Position numbers and translations under genes: made by a program
Part shown: positions 1-8,620 of the stretch, one piece after another
Layout of the letters: each line of letters begins with the position of its first letter
Numbering within the stretch: position 1 is the first letter of the stretch
Notes under the pieces: model-generated
Seen by the model: the letters and a program-made list of their open reading frames with translations, nothing else
Told to the model about the DNA's origin: nothing
Databases searched by the model: none
Origin: CAWUEX02 sp963921305
GTDB lineage: Bacteria > Pseudomonadota > Alphaproteobacteria > Rhodospirillales > Rhodospirillaceae
DNA: 64,000 nucleotides
NCBI GenBank assembly: GCA_963921305.4
Contig: CAWUEX030000002.1
Location: 992,001 to 1,056,000, forward strand
Direction: 5' to 3'

Positions 1-1
1 C

Positions 2-307
2 TGCCTATCCGAGCATCCGCTGCTGATGCGTCTGGCCGAAGATAACGCTGTGCCGATCCATGGGATTGCATGGCGCGACGAACCCAATGCCAGCGTGCGC
101 TGGCTTGCACGGCATGGCGATCCGTATGCGTTGATTGGGCAGGATCCGGTCAGCGAAGCCGCCATTGCGTTCGGCGTAACGGGCGCACCGGAAACCTTTG
201 TCGTCGATGCCAATGGACTCATTCGTTACAAGCACATTGGCCCGATTTCTGAACAGGCCTGGGAGTCCACAATCGCGCCGCTCATAGAAGAACTGCGCAC
301 GCAATGA
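2..307 (+). CDS. ccmG: CcmG/DsbE thiol:disulfide oxidoreductase, C-terminal part
   Basis: The reading frame is open from the window edge, so the start and the CXXC active site lie outside; about 101 residues remain. The visible part matches the end of the periplasmic thioredoxin-like CcmG/DsbE: the cis-proline region 'GAPETFVVDANG' followed by 'IRYKHIGPI', both typical of this family. CcmG keeps apocytochrome c cysteines reduced for haem attachment. The gene overlaps ccmH by 4 bases (ATGA), which suggests translational coupling in a ccm operon whose earlier genes are upstream. Confidence 0.9.
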   Translation, partial: CLSEHPLLMRLAEDNAVPIHGIAWRDEPNASVRWLARHGDPYALIGQDPVSEAAIAFGVTGAPETFVVDANGLIRYKHIGPISEQAWESTIAPLIEELRTQ

Positions 308-801
308 CACGGCTATCTTTTTTACTGTCCGGCTTCTTTGTGATCGCAATTACGGTTGCGCCAAGTACATTCGCCGTAGAACCCGATGAGATGCTGGCGG
401 ATGCGGCGCTGGAGGAGCGGGCACGGGTTATCAGCCAGGACCTGCGCTGCGTCGTCTGTCAGAACGAAAACATCGATGAGTCGAACGCGGTGCTGGCTCA
501 GGACATGCGGCGCCTGGTGCGTCAACGCGTGCTGGCCGGAGACACCAACCAGGAAGTGCTCGATTACATGGTCGAGCGTTATGGTGACTTTGTCCTCCTG
601 CGTCCACGCATGACGCCGGAAACCTACTTGCTTTGGTTTGGACCGGCCTTGGTGCTGATCGCCGGCGCAGTTGTCACTGTGCGCACCTTACGCCGTGCAA
701 GCCAAAGAACTCTGTCTACATCGCCGCAAAACCTGTCTGCCGACGAACGTAGCCGACTTGATCACTTGGTCAGTGACCGTGCCTCTGGGGATGAGCCATG
801 A
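304..801 (+). CDS. ccmH: Cytochrome c-type biogenesis protein CcmH
   Basis: The 165-residue protein has an N-terminal signal or anchor (about 5-25), the CcmH signature 'LRCVVCQNENIDES' with CXXC at C49 and C52, and a C-terminal membrane segment (about 105-125). The family acts in the periplasm with CcmG and CcmI to reduce and present apocytochrome c to the haem lyase CcmF. It overlaps the genes on both sides by 4 bases (start 304 against stop 307; stop 801 against start 798). Length is normal for a single-domain CcmH, with CcmI as a separate protein. Confidence 0.95.
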   Translation: MTRLSFLLSGFFVIAITVAPSTFAVEPDEMLADAALEERARVISQDLRCVVCQNENIDESNAVLAQDMRRLVRQRVLAGDTNQEVLDYMVERYGDFVLLRPRMTPETYLLWFGPALVLIAGAVVTVRTLRRASQRTLSTSPQNLSADERSRLDHLVSDRASGDEP

Positions 802-2228
802 CCTGGCTCGCCTTCGCTGGTCTGACACTCGTGACGGTGGCCGCGTTGGTGTGGCCGCTGATCCGCCGCCGCAGTGACGACACCGATCCGCGCGATGCAG
901 ACCGGGCGGTGTACGTGGCCCAGCTGGAAGAACTGGATCGCGACGTTCAGGACGGTTTGCTGTCCGACGCTCAGGCGCAGACCGCCAGGTTGGAAGTTCA
1001 ACGGCGCTTGTTGGCAGTCGACAAACGCGCTTCCGAAAAAGACCAGACCGATAATACGACAGCGCGGTCCCTGTCGATGGTCGGGGTCGCCGTCGCCGTG
1101 CCCTTTGCCGCACTTGCCGTGTATTTGAGCCTGGGGTCGCCGGACATGCCGGGCGCCAGCGTCGCGGACCGCCGCGCCGCAGCGATGGAGCATCCCGACG
1201 ACGCCGATCTCAACGTGCTGGTCGAAGACCTGGCTGACCGCATGCGGCAAAATCCCGAAAGCACCGAGGGCTGGGTTCTGCTGGCACGGAGCTACCGGCA
1301 GCTCGGCCGCATGAACGACACCGCCGCGGCGTATCGCCGGGCTCTGGCGCAAGGGGTGGATGACCCGCTGGTGTATGCCGAGTTTGGCGAGGCCCTGGTA
1401 GCACTGAACGAGGGCCGTTTGACGCCCGAGGCTCGGGATGTGTTCCGTATTACTCTGGAGTCAGACCGCGATGAACCGCGGGCGCGGTTTTATTTGGGTT
1501 TGGCTGAAGCCCAGGCCGGCAATGTGCGCGATGCCATCGCGATCTGGCGCGACCTGACCGCCACCTCGCCTGCTGATGCGCCATGGACGGCGATGGTGCG
1601 CGAGCAGATGGGCGAGGTCGCCATGACTGCTGGGATCATGCCCATGATGGTCGAGCCCCGGCACCCCCTTGATGCCCCCGGCGAGGCGGCTTCACCTCCA
1701 GCTGAGGCGATGTCTGCGGCGGTGCCGGAGGCCGATGAAGATGATTTCAGGCCGGACGTCAGCGGCCTGGCGGGGCGATTTTCAAACGACCAGCTGACCA
1801 TGATTCAGGAGATGGTTGGTGGACTGGAAGCGCGCATGGAATTCGGCGAAGCCGATTACGATGGCTGGATGCAGCTTGGCCGCTCTTACACCGTTCTCGG
1901 AAATATGGACAAGGCGGCTGACGCCTTCCGCGCCGCCGCAGACATGCGCAGCGATGCCGTCATGCCGCGGGTTCAGTTGGCCGACACGCTGCTGCGGTCC
2001 GTCGGACCCGCAGAGCCCATTCCAGAAGAAGTGATCGCGCTTAGCAGTGAGATTCTCGCCCTCGATGGCAATAATCCGGATGGGCTGTTCATATCTGGAT
2101 TGGCGGCCGCAAGTCAGGGAGATGCCGAGACGGCGCGGCAACGGTGGCTAAGGCTGTTGGACATTTTGCCTCCGGGAGACTCCGCCCGCACCGCTGTGGA
2201 ACAGCGCCTCGCGGAACTGCCTGGGTAA
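798..2228 (+). CDS. ccmI: Cytochrome c biogenesis factor CcmI (TPR protein)
   Basis: The 476-residue protein starts with a membrane segment (about 3-20), then a cytoplasmic loop carrying 'LEELDRDVQDGLLS', a second membrane segment (about 94-112), and a long periplasmic part with TPR-like repeats such as 'GWVLLARSYRQLGRMNDTAA' and 'GWMQLGRSYTVLGNMDKAAD'. CcmI binds apocytochrome c and hands it to the CcmF/H complex. A Pro/Glu/Ala-rich linker (about residues 285-320) separates two TPR blocks. It overlaps ccmH by 4 bases and is the last ccm gene visible. Confidence 0.93.
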   Translation: MTWLAFAGLTLVTVAALVWPLIRRRSDDTDPRDADRAVYVAQLEELDRDVQDGLLSDAQAQTARLEVQRRLLAVDKRASEKDQTDNTTARSLSMVGVAVAVPFAALAVYLSLGSPDMPGASVADRRAAAMEHPDDADLNVLVEDLADRMRQNPESTEGWVLLARSYRQLGRMNDTAAAYRRALAQGVDDPLVYAEFGEALVALNEGRLTPEARDVFRITLESDRDEPRARFYLGLAEAQAGNVRDAIAIWRDLTATSPADAPWTAMVREQMGEVAMTAGIMPMMVEPRHPLDAPGEAASPPAEAMSAAVPEADEDDFRPDVSGLAGRFSNDQLTMIQEMVGGLEARMEFGEADYDGWMQLGRSYTVLGNMDKAADAFRAAADMRSDAVMPRVQLADTLLRSVGPAEPIPEEVIALSSEILALDGNNPDGLFISGLAAASQGDAETARQRWLRLLDILPPGDSARTAVEQRLAELPG

Positions 2229-2247
2229 CGAACCGGATGAGTCAAAG

Positions 2248-2856
2248 ATGACGCCTGCGACGATAAAACGCATCACCATCGGGGCCTGTGTGCTGCTTGG
2301 CACGTTGTTGATACTTGCATTTTACCTGCCGGCGTTGCGGCCAGATCCCTCCAACACGACCGTCGAAGGCGAAGCGGCGATCGGGGGGCCGTTCATGCTG
2401 GTCAATCAGAACGGTGAAATGGTTGACGAGCAAATCCTGCTGGGTCGATACAGCCTGGTGTATTTCGGCTTTACCTACTGTCCGGATATCTGCCCCCTCA
2501 CGCTGCAAAGCATGGCCGATGCGATTGAACTGCTGCCGGGACAGGAAAGCGAGCTGGTACAACCGGTTTTCATCAGCCTGGACCCGGAGCGGGACACCCC
2601 GGAGGTTGTTGAGTCCTATGTCGGGAATTTCCATCCGCGCATGATTGGCCTGACAGGGACACCTGAACAGGTACGGGAAGCCGCCAGCGCCTACCGCGTG
2701 TTTTACCGCAAGACGCCGATCGGTGAAGAGGGCGACTACACCGTCGATCACTCAGGATTTCTGTACTTGATGAACCGCAGCGGACGGTACATCGATCACT
2801 TCCGCAAGGATGTGACGGTCGAGCAGATCAGCGCTAGGTTACGCGAACTCTTGTAA
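2248..2856 (+). CDS. SCO1/SenC-family copper chaperone
   Basis: The 202-residue thioredoxin-fold protein is held in the membrane by an N-terminal helix (about 10-30). The copper site is visible: 'FTYCPDICP' with C78 and C82, and H168 in 'YTVDHSGF'. SCO proteins deliver copper to the CuA centre of cytochrome oxidase or protect it as a thiol-disulfide reductase. It starts 19 bases after ccmI and may be cotranscribed with the cytochrome maturation genes. All three metal ligands are present, so it looks functional. Confidence 0.92.
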   Translation: MTPATIKRITIGACVLLGTLLILAFYLPALRPDPSNTTVEGEAAIGGPFMLVNQNGEMVDEQILLGRYSLVYFGFTYCPDICPLTLQSMADAIELLPGQESELVQPVFISLDPERDTPEVVESYVGNFHPRMIGLTGTPEQVREAASAYRVFYRKTPIGEEGDYTVDHSGFLYLMNRSGRYIDHFRKDVTVEQISARLRELL

Positions 2857-2865
2857 GGCATTACC

Positions 2866-3312
2866 TTGGACGACACCTTGCCACCATTCTGGGAGACAAA
2901 GCGCTTAGGCGACATGTCCACAGAGGAATGGGAAAGTCTGTGCGACGGCTGCGGCAAATGTTGTCTGCACAAGTTGCAGGATGCAGATACCGACGAAATT
3001 TATTCGACCAACGTGGCCTGCCGTTTGTTGGATCTGGACACCTGCCGCTGCCGCGACTACCCGAACCGCAAAAAGAAAGTGCCGGATTGCGTTCAACTCA
3101 CGCCCGAAACGGCAGCAACCCTGTCATGGCTGCCGCCGACATGTGCCTACAAATTGCTGGCGGACGGCAAACCCTTGCCCGCGTGGCACCCCCTCATCAG
3201 TGGCTCAGAGCTGTCGGTCCATGAGGCCGGAATTTCAGTGCGTGGCCGAGCCGTTGCGGAGCGTCAGGCGCAGGGGATGACATCGCACATTGTTGAATGG
3301 CCCGACCTTTGA
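2866..3312 (+). CDS. YcgN/UPF0260-family cysteine-cluster protein
   Basis: The 148-residue protein matches the UPF0260 (YcgN) family closely: 'EWESLCDGCGKCCLHKL', 'DTDEIYSTNVACR' and 'AWHPLISGS'. The dense cysteines suggest a metal or Fe-S site, but the family's function is unknown to me. I chose a TTG start at 2866 because the family begins with a 'PFW..K.L..MS' segment that would be lost from the first ATG at 2911. It lies 9 bases after the SCO gene and overlaps no confirmed start. Confidence 0.85.
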   Translation: MDDTLPPFWETKRLGDMSTEEWESLCDGCGKCCLHKLQDADTDEIYSTNVACRLLDLDTCRCRDYPNRKKKVPDCVQLTPETAATLSWLPPTCAYKLLADGKPLPAWHPLISGSELSVHEAGISVRGRAVAERQAQGMTSHIVEWPDL

Positions 3313-3328
3313 TCTTGGCGGACGTGAC

Positions 3329-4027
3329 ATGAGCGACGAGGAGAACCAGGTTTTACTCGGCGACAGCCAGGTTCCTGTTTTCTTGCGCGAGTCCCTGCGT
3401 GCACGCCGCGTAAGCCTGAGAGTCGATGCACCAGCCCGCAAGGTGATTCTGGTTAAGCCGAAGCGCATGAGCCGGGCCAAAGCTTTGGAGTTCGCAACGG
3501 AAAGAGCGGACTGGATTAGCGACCGGATCGCAGAGTTTGTTGACCCAGTTCCCTTTGAACCAGGTGCGTCCGTACCGGTTCTGGATGTAGATCACGTGAT
3601 CGTTCATGCACCAGAGGCCCGGCGGGGTGTTTGGGCTGATGAGGGATATATCCACGTGTCAGGCCAGGCAGAGTTCGTTCCGCGCCGGGTCCGGGACTGG
3701 TTTAAAGAGCAGGCCCGCGACGTCATAACCCCGGTTGCGTACGAATATGCGTCAAGACTCGACCGATCGATCTCTCGCGTTTCGGTGAGGGACCAGCGGT
3801 CGCGCTGGGGCAGTTGCACTGAGGATGGGACTTTATCCTTCAGCTGGCGGTTGATAATGGCGCCTGAACACGTGATGCAATATGTCGTCGCCCACGAGGT
3901 CGCACATCTGCGCGAGCTCAATCACTCAAAACGCTTTTGGTGCGTCGTGGATGAGTTGGTGAGTCATCGTGCAGAGTCGACAGCGTGGTTAGCTGCCCAC
4001 GGCATGAACCTGCACCGGTACGGCTAA
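3329..4027 (+). CDS. YgjP-like (DUF45/M48) metallopeptidase-fold protein
   Basis: The protein of about 232 residues carries the zinc motif HEVAH (189-193) with a further His at 199 in 'ELNHSKRFW', and the family motif 'RSRWGSCTEDGTLSFSWRL' just before it. These define the YgjP/DUF45 group of M48-like metalloproteins, whose substrate is not established. The ATG at 3329 is preferred to an in-frame ATG at 3290, which would overlap the previous gene by 23 bases. It converges on the wall hydrolase gene with a 12-base gap. Confidence 0.85.
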   Translation: MSDEENQVLLGDSQVPVFLRESLRARRVSLRVDAPARKVILVKPKRMSRAKALEFATERADWISDRIAEFVDPVPFEPGASVPVLDVDHVIVHAPEARRGVWADEGYIHVSGQAEFVPRRVRDWFKEQARDVITPVAYEYASRLDRSISRVSVRDQRSRWGSCTEDGTLSFSWRLIMAPEHVMQYVVAHEVAHLRELNHSKRFWCVVDELVSHRAESTAWLAAHGMNLHRYG

Positions 4028-4039
4028 CAGAATGAGAGG

Positions 4040-4705
4040 TTAGCGGCTGGCGACAGCTGTCGACTGGTCGGATTGCATCTCGACCCACTGCGCAAAGCGG
4101 TGCAAATCAGGCACCATGGGATCGCGCACAGAGTCATCGGGTGCGCGCCGTGAACCTTCAGGTTCGCGGTAGAAGATATGCCCACCAACGATACCCGAAA
4201 CCTCGAGATTGTCGGCCCACTTTGGGTGAACAAATACAGCGTGGTACCACAACGCGCCGCCGGTTGGATCTGCGAGGCTTGAGTCTTTTTGCAGGACAGC
4301 CGCAGCGAGTTTCAAAGACTGACGCCAGGCGACGCGATTGTAAGGGGTATCAGACCGTCCATCGCAGTACCAAGAGAATTGGCAGCGATGAAGGACCCGC
4401 GCTTTGTTCTGTTTGATGACGTCGCAGACATTGGACGGGTAGCGGCGGTCCATTGCGCGATTGACGACGACTTTCGCCACGGCCAGACGGCCAGCCATAC
4501 TCTCGCCGCGGGCCTCAAAGTAATCGTTGAGCGCCAGACAGATGAACTCTGACTTGGAAACGGTCAGGCTGCCGATGTCGATCATCAGGTCGCGCGGAAT
4601 ATCTGCCGCGACACTGTCCGCCGGACGCATGAATAGCATGGCCAACAGTGCGGCGGAGAACATCAATGCTTTGGTTCTGCAGATCATACTCTTTGTCTCG
4701 ATCAC
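4040..4705 (-). CDS. SleB/CwlJ-type cell wall hydrolase, exported
   Basis: The 221-residue protein has an N-terminal hydrophobic signal segment (about 12-35). It is followed by the Hydrolase_2 domain found in spore cortex-lytic enzymes and their Gram-negative relatives: 'ARGESMAGRLAVAKVVVNR', the conserved Glu of 'YFEARGE', 'CQFSWYCDG' and 'ALWYHA'. The likely role is cutting the peptidoglycan glycan strand or amide in the periplasm during growth or division. It is monocistronic. A CtrA-like site lies about 150 bases upstream (4856-4871). Confidence 0.88.
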   Translation of the reverse strand: MIETKSMICRTKALMFSAALLAMLFMRPADSVAADIPRDLMIDIGSLTVSKSEFICLALNDYFEARGESMAGRLAVAKVVVNRAMDRRYPSNVCDVIKQNKARVLHRCQFSWYCDGRSDTPYNRVAWRQSLKLAAAVLQKDSSLADPTGGALWYHAVFVHPKWADNLEVSGIVGGHIFYREPEGSRRAPDDSVRDPMVPDLHRFAQWVEMQSDQSTAVASR

Positions 4706-5181
4706 AGGCTTAACTCCTTATCCGGCACGCGCGAGATGTGCCGTGGCGGACCAACCGCTTGTGTTCTTGTGCGTTACCCTGATGATCGCTGGCCTAGGCC
4801 GGACGTCGTTTTTTTCGTCTTTCCGGTGCCGGAGGTGACCCTACCCAGGTCAACCTTAACGAAGCCCTAACCGTGATTCCTGCGGAGACGCCTTACCAGC
4901 ACATGGCGTTCCTGTCCGACGTTATGTGGGTAATTACGATGTAATCTCAACGTTTATTAAGTTTCTTTGTTTCACGGGAAATCTTTATAAAATTGCCGAT
5001 CAGGCCGTTCGCCGGGTCACATTCGCTCAAAATTTGAATCGGTCCGAAACGACCAATCAGGAAGGCCGCTTGAGGCTCGTAAGTTTTTCTTTCGCAATCT
5101 CAGAGGTTTAAATACGGTCGGCACGGCACCGGTTCGGCGCCACTGTTTTAACTTCATTCTGGTTATGTTGGCGTTCTGTTT
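4706..5181. other. AT-rich intergenic region without a supported gene
   Basis: These 476 bases separate the divergent wall hydrolase and Bcr-type transporter genes and are clearly more AT-rich than the surroundings, above all from about 4920 to 5180. A 61-codon open frame here (4926-5111) has no recognisable product and no good ribosome site, so I do not call it. The region probably holds promoters for both genes; around 4970-5000 there is a TTTCTT/TTATAA pair with about 17 bases between, which is only suggestive. Confidence 0.6.
4856..4871 (+). promoter_or_regulatory. Possible CtrA binding site
   Basis: The sequence TTAACGAAGCCCTAAC differs at one position from the alphaproteobacterial CtrA full site TTAA-N7-TTAAC. 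It lies upstream of the wall hydrolase gene, a class of gene that CtrA often controls. This is a single short match and could be chance. Confidence 0.3.
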
Positions 5182-6414
5182 GTGAGCCTAAACATCGAGA
5201 AACCCGACCCGAGAGACATAAAAGTCACAGTATTGCTGACCCTTATGGTTGCGTTGGGTCCACTGTCCACCGACCTTTACTTGCCGTCCCTACCTTCTCT
5301 GACCACGACCTTCTCAACCTCTGTTTCGCAGGTTCAGGCGACGATGAGCGTGTTCATCGCCGGATTTGCCGTTGCCACCGTGATCTATGGCCCGCTCTCG
5401 GACCGCTTCGGCAGGCGTAAAGTGCTCGTTGGGGGGATGAGCATTTTCGTCGCTGGCAGTGCCGGCTGCATGTTGGCGGACTCAATCGAAAGCTTGATCT
5501 GGTGGCGCTTTGTCCAAGCGGTTGGTGGATGTGCTGGCCCCGTACTGGTACGGGCGGTCGTTCGGGATGTTTATGAACGCGAACAAGCCGCCAGATTTAT
5601 GTCCTATATCGCATCGGCGATGGCGATGGCGCCGGCAATCGCCCCGATCATGGGTGGCTGGCTTCATCTTGAGTTTGGCTGGCGCAGCCACTTTGTTGCA
5701 CTCAGTCTGCTGGGGCTGTTTTTTATCGCCGGGGTGATGGGTCTACTGCGTGAAACAAATACGCGCTTGGATCCTTTAGCAACGGATGCACGCCGCATTG
5801 CAGCCAACATCGCCATCATGGTGCGCCATCCGCAGTTCCTCGCGTTCTCATTGACATTGATGTTTTCCTACGGGGCCCTGTTCAGTTTTATCTCGATCGG
5901 CGCGTTTGTCCTGATTGATGTTCTAGGGGTGGCCCCTGAACGGTTCGGTTTCCTGTTTTTCTTCGTGGCGCTGGGATACGCCAGCGGAGGCCTTCTTGCT
6001 GGACGCCTCGTGCCCAAGCTTGGCATTGAACGGCTGATTCGGTTTGGCGTGCTTTTTGGAGTGTCGGTCAGTGGCGTTGGCCTTGCACTGGCATGGAATG
6101 GCGTTGAGACGATCGCGGCCGTCGTGATTCCGGTGGTCGGCGTTTTCTTCGCCTGTGGTTTTGTATTGCCGAATGCAACGGTCGGCGCGTTGATGCCCTT
6201 TCCGGAGTTTGCCGGCACCGCTTCATCGGCAATCAGTTTTCTGCAGATGAGTGGCGGCGCATTGATAGGGTTCGCCGCCGGCTGGCTGCATGATGGAACA
6301 ACGCTACCCTTGTTCGCGGTGGTGATCGCCAGCTGGTGCTGGGCGGCAGCAATTTACTTTACCGCGCTTCGGAAAAACCTCATCCGCCTGTCAACCGGCG
6401 CCAAAACCGTGTGA
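5182..6414 (+). CDS. Bcr/CflA-family MFS drug efflux transporter
   Basis: The 410-residue protein has about twelve hydrophobic segments. It shows the Bcr/CflA hallmarks: 'LSTDLYLPSLPSL' in helix 1, the MFS motif A 'GPLSDRFGRRKVL' between helices 2 and 3, and 'RAVVRDVYEREQAARFMS' after helix 4. It should export small hydrophobic compounds with proton exchange; substrates cannot be read from the sequence. The start is GTG at 5182. Its 3' end overlaps the convergent penicillin-binding protein gene by 35 bases. Confidence 0.92.
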   Translation: MSLNIEKPDPRDIKVTVLLTLMVALGPLSTDLYLPSLPSLTTTFSTSVSQVQATMSVFIAGFAVATVIYGPLSDRFGRRKVLVGGMSIFVAGSAGCMLADSIESLIWWRFVQAVGGCAGPVLVRAVVRDVYEREQAARFMSYIASAMAMAPAIAPIMGGWLHLEFGWRSHFVALSLLGLFFIAGVMGLLRETNTRLDPLATDARRIAANIAIMVRHPQFLAFSLTLMFSYGALFSFISIGAFVLIDVLGVAPERFGFLFFFVALGYASGGLLAGRLVPKLGIERLIRFGVLFGVSVSGVGLALAWNGVETIAAVVIPVVGVFFACGFVLPNATVGALMPFPEFAGTASSAISFLQMSGGALIGFAAGWLHDGTTLPLFAVVIASWCWAAAIYFTALRKNLIRLSTGAKTV

Positions 6415-8281
6415 GCGGATCAACTGGTTCAGGCTGGGTCCACCCACTGAGGGCCACAGCAGGCAAGGTTCGATGTGCAGCCAACATAACGTCCCGCCAG
6501 ACAGCTGCGGGAAGACCGCCCCCGGTGACGCCCTGCATCCCCGTACCGTCGTCGTTACCAACCCACACACCTGCGATCAGATCAGCGGTGTAGCCGACAA
6601 ACCAGGCATCACGATAATCCTGGCTGGTGCCGGTTTTACCCGCCGCAGGCCGATTGAGAGCGGCGGCCTTGCCGGTCCCCTCGGTGATGGTCATCGCCAA
6701 CATACGGTTCATCATGCCGATGTGGTCTGGGTCGGCGACCCGGCCGATGCCACCGCCTTCCCGTTTGTAGAGAAGCTGGCCGTCAGCGGAGACAATATCA
6801 ACGATGCCGTAAGGCACGACCCCAATGCCACCGTTCGCAAAAGGCGCGTACGCCGCGGTAAGTTCGAGCAAGGAAACCTCGGATGTTCCCAACGCCAGCC
6901 CCAGATCCTGTGTGAGCGAAGAGGAGACACCGAAGCGCCGGGCGACATCAGCGATCGCCGTTGGGCCCGCTTCGCGGGCCACCCGAACCGCGGCGGAGTT
7001 CAGCGAGTACGCCAGCGCTCGCTCAAGGGAGACCTTACCCTCGTAGGTCCCGGAAAAGTTTTGCGGCCGCCAGCCATCGATGTTGATGGGAGCATCTTCC
7101 ACTTCATCAGTGGGCACCATCCCCGCTTCGAGTGCAGCTAAGAACACAAGCGGCTTAAAGGCAGATCCTGGTTGGCGTCTCGCCTGTACGGCACGATTAA
7201 ACTGTGACGCCGCGTAGCTGCGGCCGCCAGTCAAAGCGCGCACAGCACCGTCTGGCTGCAGCACAATTGCGGCCCCCTGCGCCACACCGCGATCCGCACT
7301 GGACAGAGCGCCGGCCAAGCGAGTCTCGAGAACGCGCTGGAGGCTGCTATCGAGCGTGGTGTTGACGATGAGATCGTCTTCGATGGTGCCAAGCAAATCC
7401 TCGACACTGGAAAGAATCCAGTCGGAGAAATACCGCCCAGCCCCGCTCGGACCTGCGGCCAAGGTGATTTCGGCGCCAGTCTCCGCGGCCTTGGCCTGCG
7501 CCTCGGTCAAGAAGCCTGTTGCGACCATGGCGTTGAGGACGACTTCTGTGCGCGCCCGCGCGACAGCTTCGTCGGCCATGGGGTTGTAGCGCGACGGCGC
7601 TTTCATCAGGCCGGCAAGCATGGCGGATTGGTAGACCGAAAGCGCGCGGGCGGAGCGATTGAAATAGGTCTGCGACGCCGCCTCGACGCCATAGGTTCCC
7701 GAGCCGAAGTACACGCGATTGAGGTAGAGGGTGAGGATCTGATCTTTGGTGAATTTATGCTCGAGCCAGACCGCCAGAAGCGCTTCGCGAATCTTGCGGG
7801 CCACGGTCCGTTCAGGCGTGAGAAACAAGTTCTTGGCGACTTGCTGGGTGATGGTGCTACCGCCTTGGACGATCGATCCTGCGCGGGCGTTAGCAAGCAT
7901 GGCCCGGACGAAACCGCGCAGATCGAGCCCAGCGTGGTCGTAAAACCTGCGGTCTTCAATGGCGATGACAGCGGCTGGCAGGGCGGGCGGGAGATCCTGA
8001 ACCGTCACGGCCTCGCCGTAGAGGGCGCCGACACGCACCAGGTCGTTCCCCCCGGCATCGCGCACCGTGATGATGGGCTGACGCCGCGTGGTCTCCACCA
8101 CCTCATCAACGTTTGGGAGCGTGAGGGCAAAATATGTAAGCACTAGACCGACGCCGATCACGCCCCAAATCAGCAGCGACAGGCCGTTGGAAATCCAGAA
8201 CCAGGCGCCGCGGCGGCGCGGCGTTATATCGGAACCGCCCTTGCCTTTGCCGGCGTTTTTGGGTTGTTTAGACGTAGCCAT
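6380..8281 (-). CDS. Bifunctional penicillin-binding protein (PBP1 type)
   Basis: The 633-residue protein has a basic cytoplasmic tail, one membrane helix (about 33-53), a GT51 glycosyltransferase domain and a transpeptidase domain. Catalytic Glu109 sits in 'IEDRRFYDHAG', with 'GGSTITQQVAKNLFL' further on. The transpeptidase shows S373xxK376 in 'QPGSAFKP', S426-L-N and K549-T-G. It polymerises and crosslinks peptidoglycan. At 633 residues it is shorter than E. coli PBP1A/1B and lacks their accessory domains, as in many alphaproteobacterial PBP1 paralogs. Its stop lies inside the bcr-like gene. Confidence 0.93.
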   Translation of the reverse strand: MATSKQPKNAGKGKGGSDITPRRRGAWFWISNGLSLLIWGVIGVGLVLTYFALTLPNVDEVVETTRRQPIITVRDAGGNDLVRVGALYGEAVTVQDLPPALPAAVIAIEDRRFYDHAGLDLRGFVRAMLANARAGSIVQGGSTITQQVAKNLFLTPERTVARKIREALLAVWLEHKFTKDQILTLYLNRVYFGSGTYGVEAASQTYFNRSARALSVYQSAMLAGLMKAPSRYNPMADEAVARARTEVVLNAMVATGFLTEAQAKAAETGAEITLAAGPSGAGRYFSDWILSSVEDLLGTIEDDLIVNTTLDSSLQRVLETRLAGALSSADRGVAQGAAIVLQPDGAVRALTGGRSYAASQFNRAVQARRQPGSAFKPLVFLAALEAGMVPTDEVEDAPINIDGWRPQNFSGTYEGKVSLERALAYSLNSAAVRVAREAGPTAIADVARRFGVSSSLTQDLGLALGTSEVSLLELTAAYAPFANGGIGVVPYGIVDIVSADGQLLYKREGGGIGRVADPDHIGMMNRMLAMTITEGTGKAAALNRPAAGKTGTSQDYRDAWFVGYTADLIAGVWVGNDDGTGMQGVTGGGLPAAVWRDVMLAAHRTLPAVALSGWTQPEPVDPLTRFWRRLTGG

Positions 8282-8398
8282 AGACCTGTGAGACCATGTA
8301 TCTTGTCGTTATCAGGCAAAAGTGTGGCATATCTGGGGTTATGCAGCCATTAACACCGCTTCAAAAGCGCATATGAGCGGTGCCGGAAGGGGGCAAAG

Positions 8399-8605
8399 GT
8401 GAGCACGACATCCGTCTCGGTCACCATCGACAGTGAGTTGGAACAGCGCCTAAAAGCGCTGTCAGACCGCCTGGAGAAACCTCTCGCCGAGGTTTTGACA
8501 CTTGCTCTGGCGGAGTACGCCGACACGTGGGAAGACCATCTCGACACGGTCGACAATCTGAAGGATGGCGATGATCGCGTCCAGCTTGCGGTAAACGACG
8601 CCTAG
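8399..8605 (+). CDS. Small ribbon-helix-helix (CopG-like) protein, orphan
   Basis: The 68-residue protein reads as a ribbon-helix-helix DNA-binding fold: an N-terminal beta strand 'TSVSVTIDSELEQRLKAL', then two helices, then an acidic tail. The GTG start is preceded by 'GGAAGGGGG'. Such proteins are often antitoxins or small repressors, but no toxin gene lies beside it: gyrB converges on one side and the PBP gene diverges on the other. The fold is inferred from pattern only. Confidence 0.7.
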   Translation: MSTTSVSVTIDSELEQRLKALSDRLEKPLAEVLTLALAEYADTWEDHLDTVDNLKDGDDRVQLAVNDA

Positions 8606-8620
8606 CCGCTCTGCAGCATC

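Noticed and set aside
4926..5111. Open frame of 61 codons in the AT-rich gap
   Set aside because: Low-complexity composition, no ribosome site and no recognisable domain; random open frames of this size are expected in AT-rich DNA.
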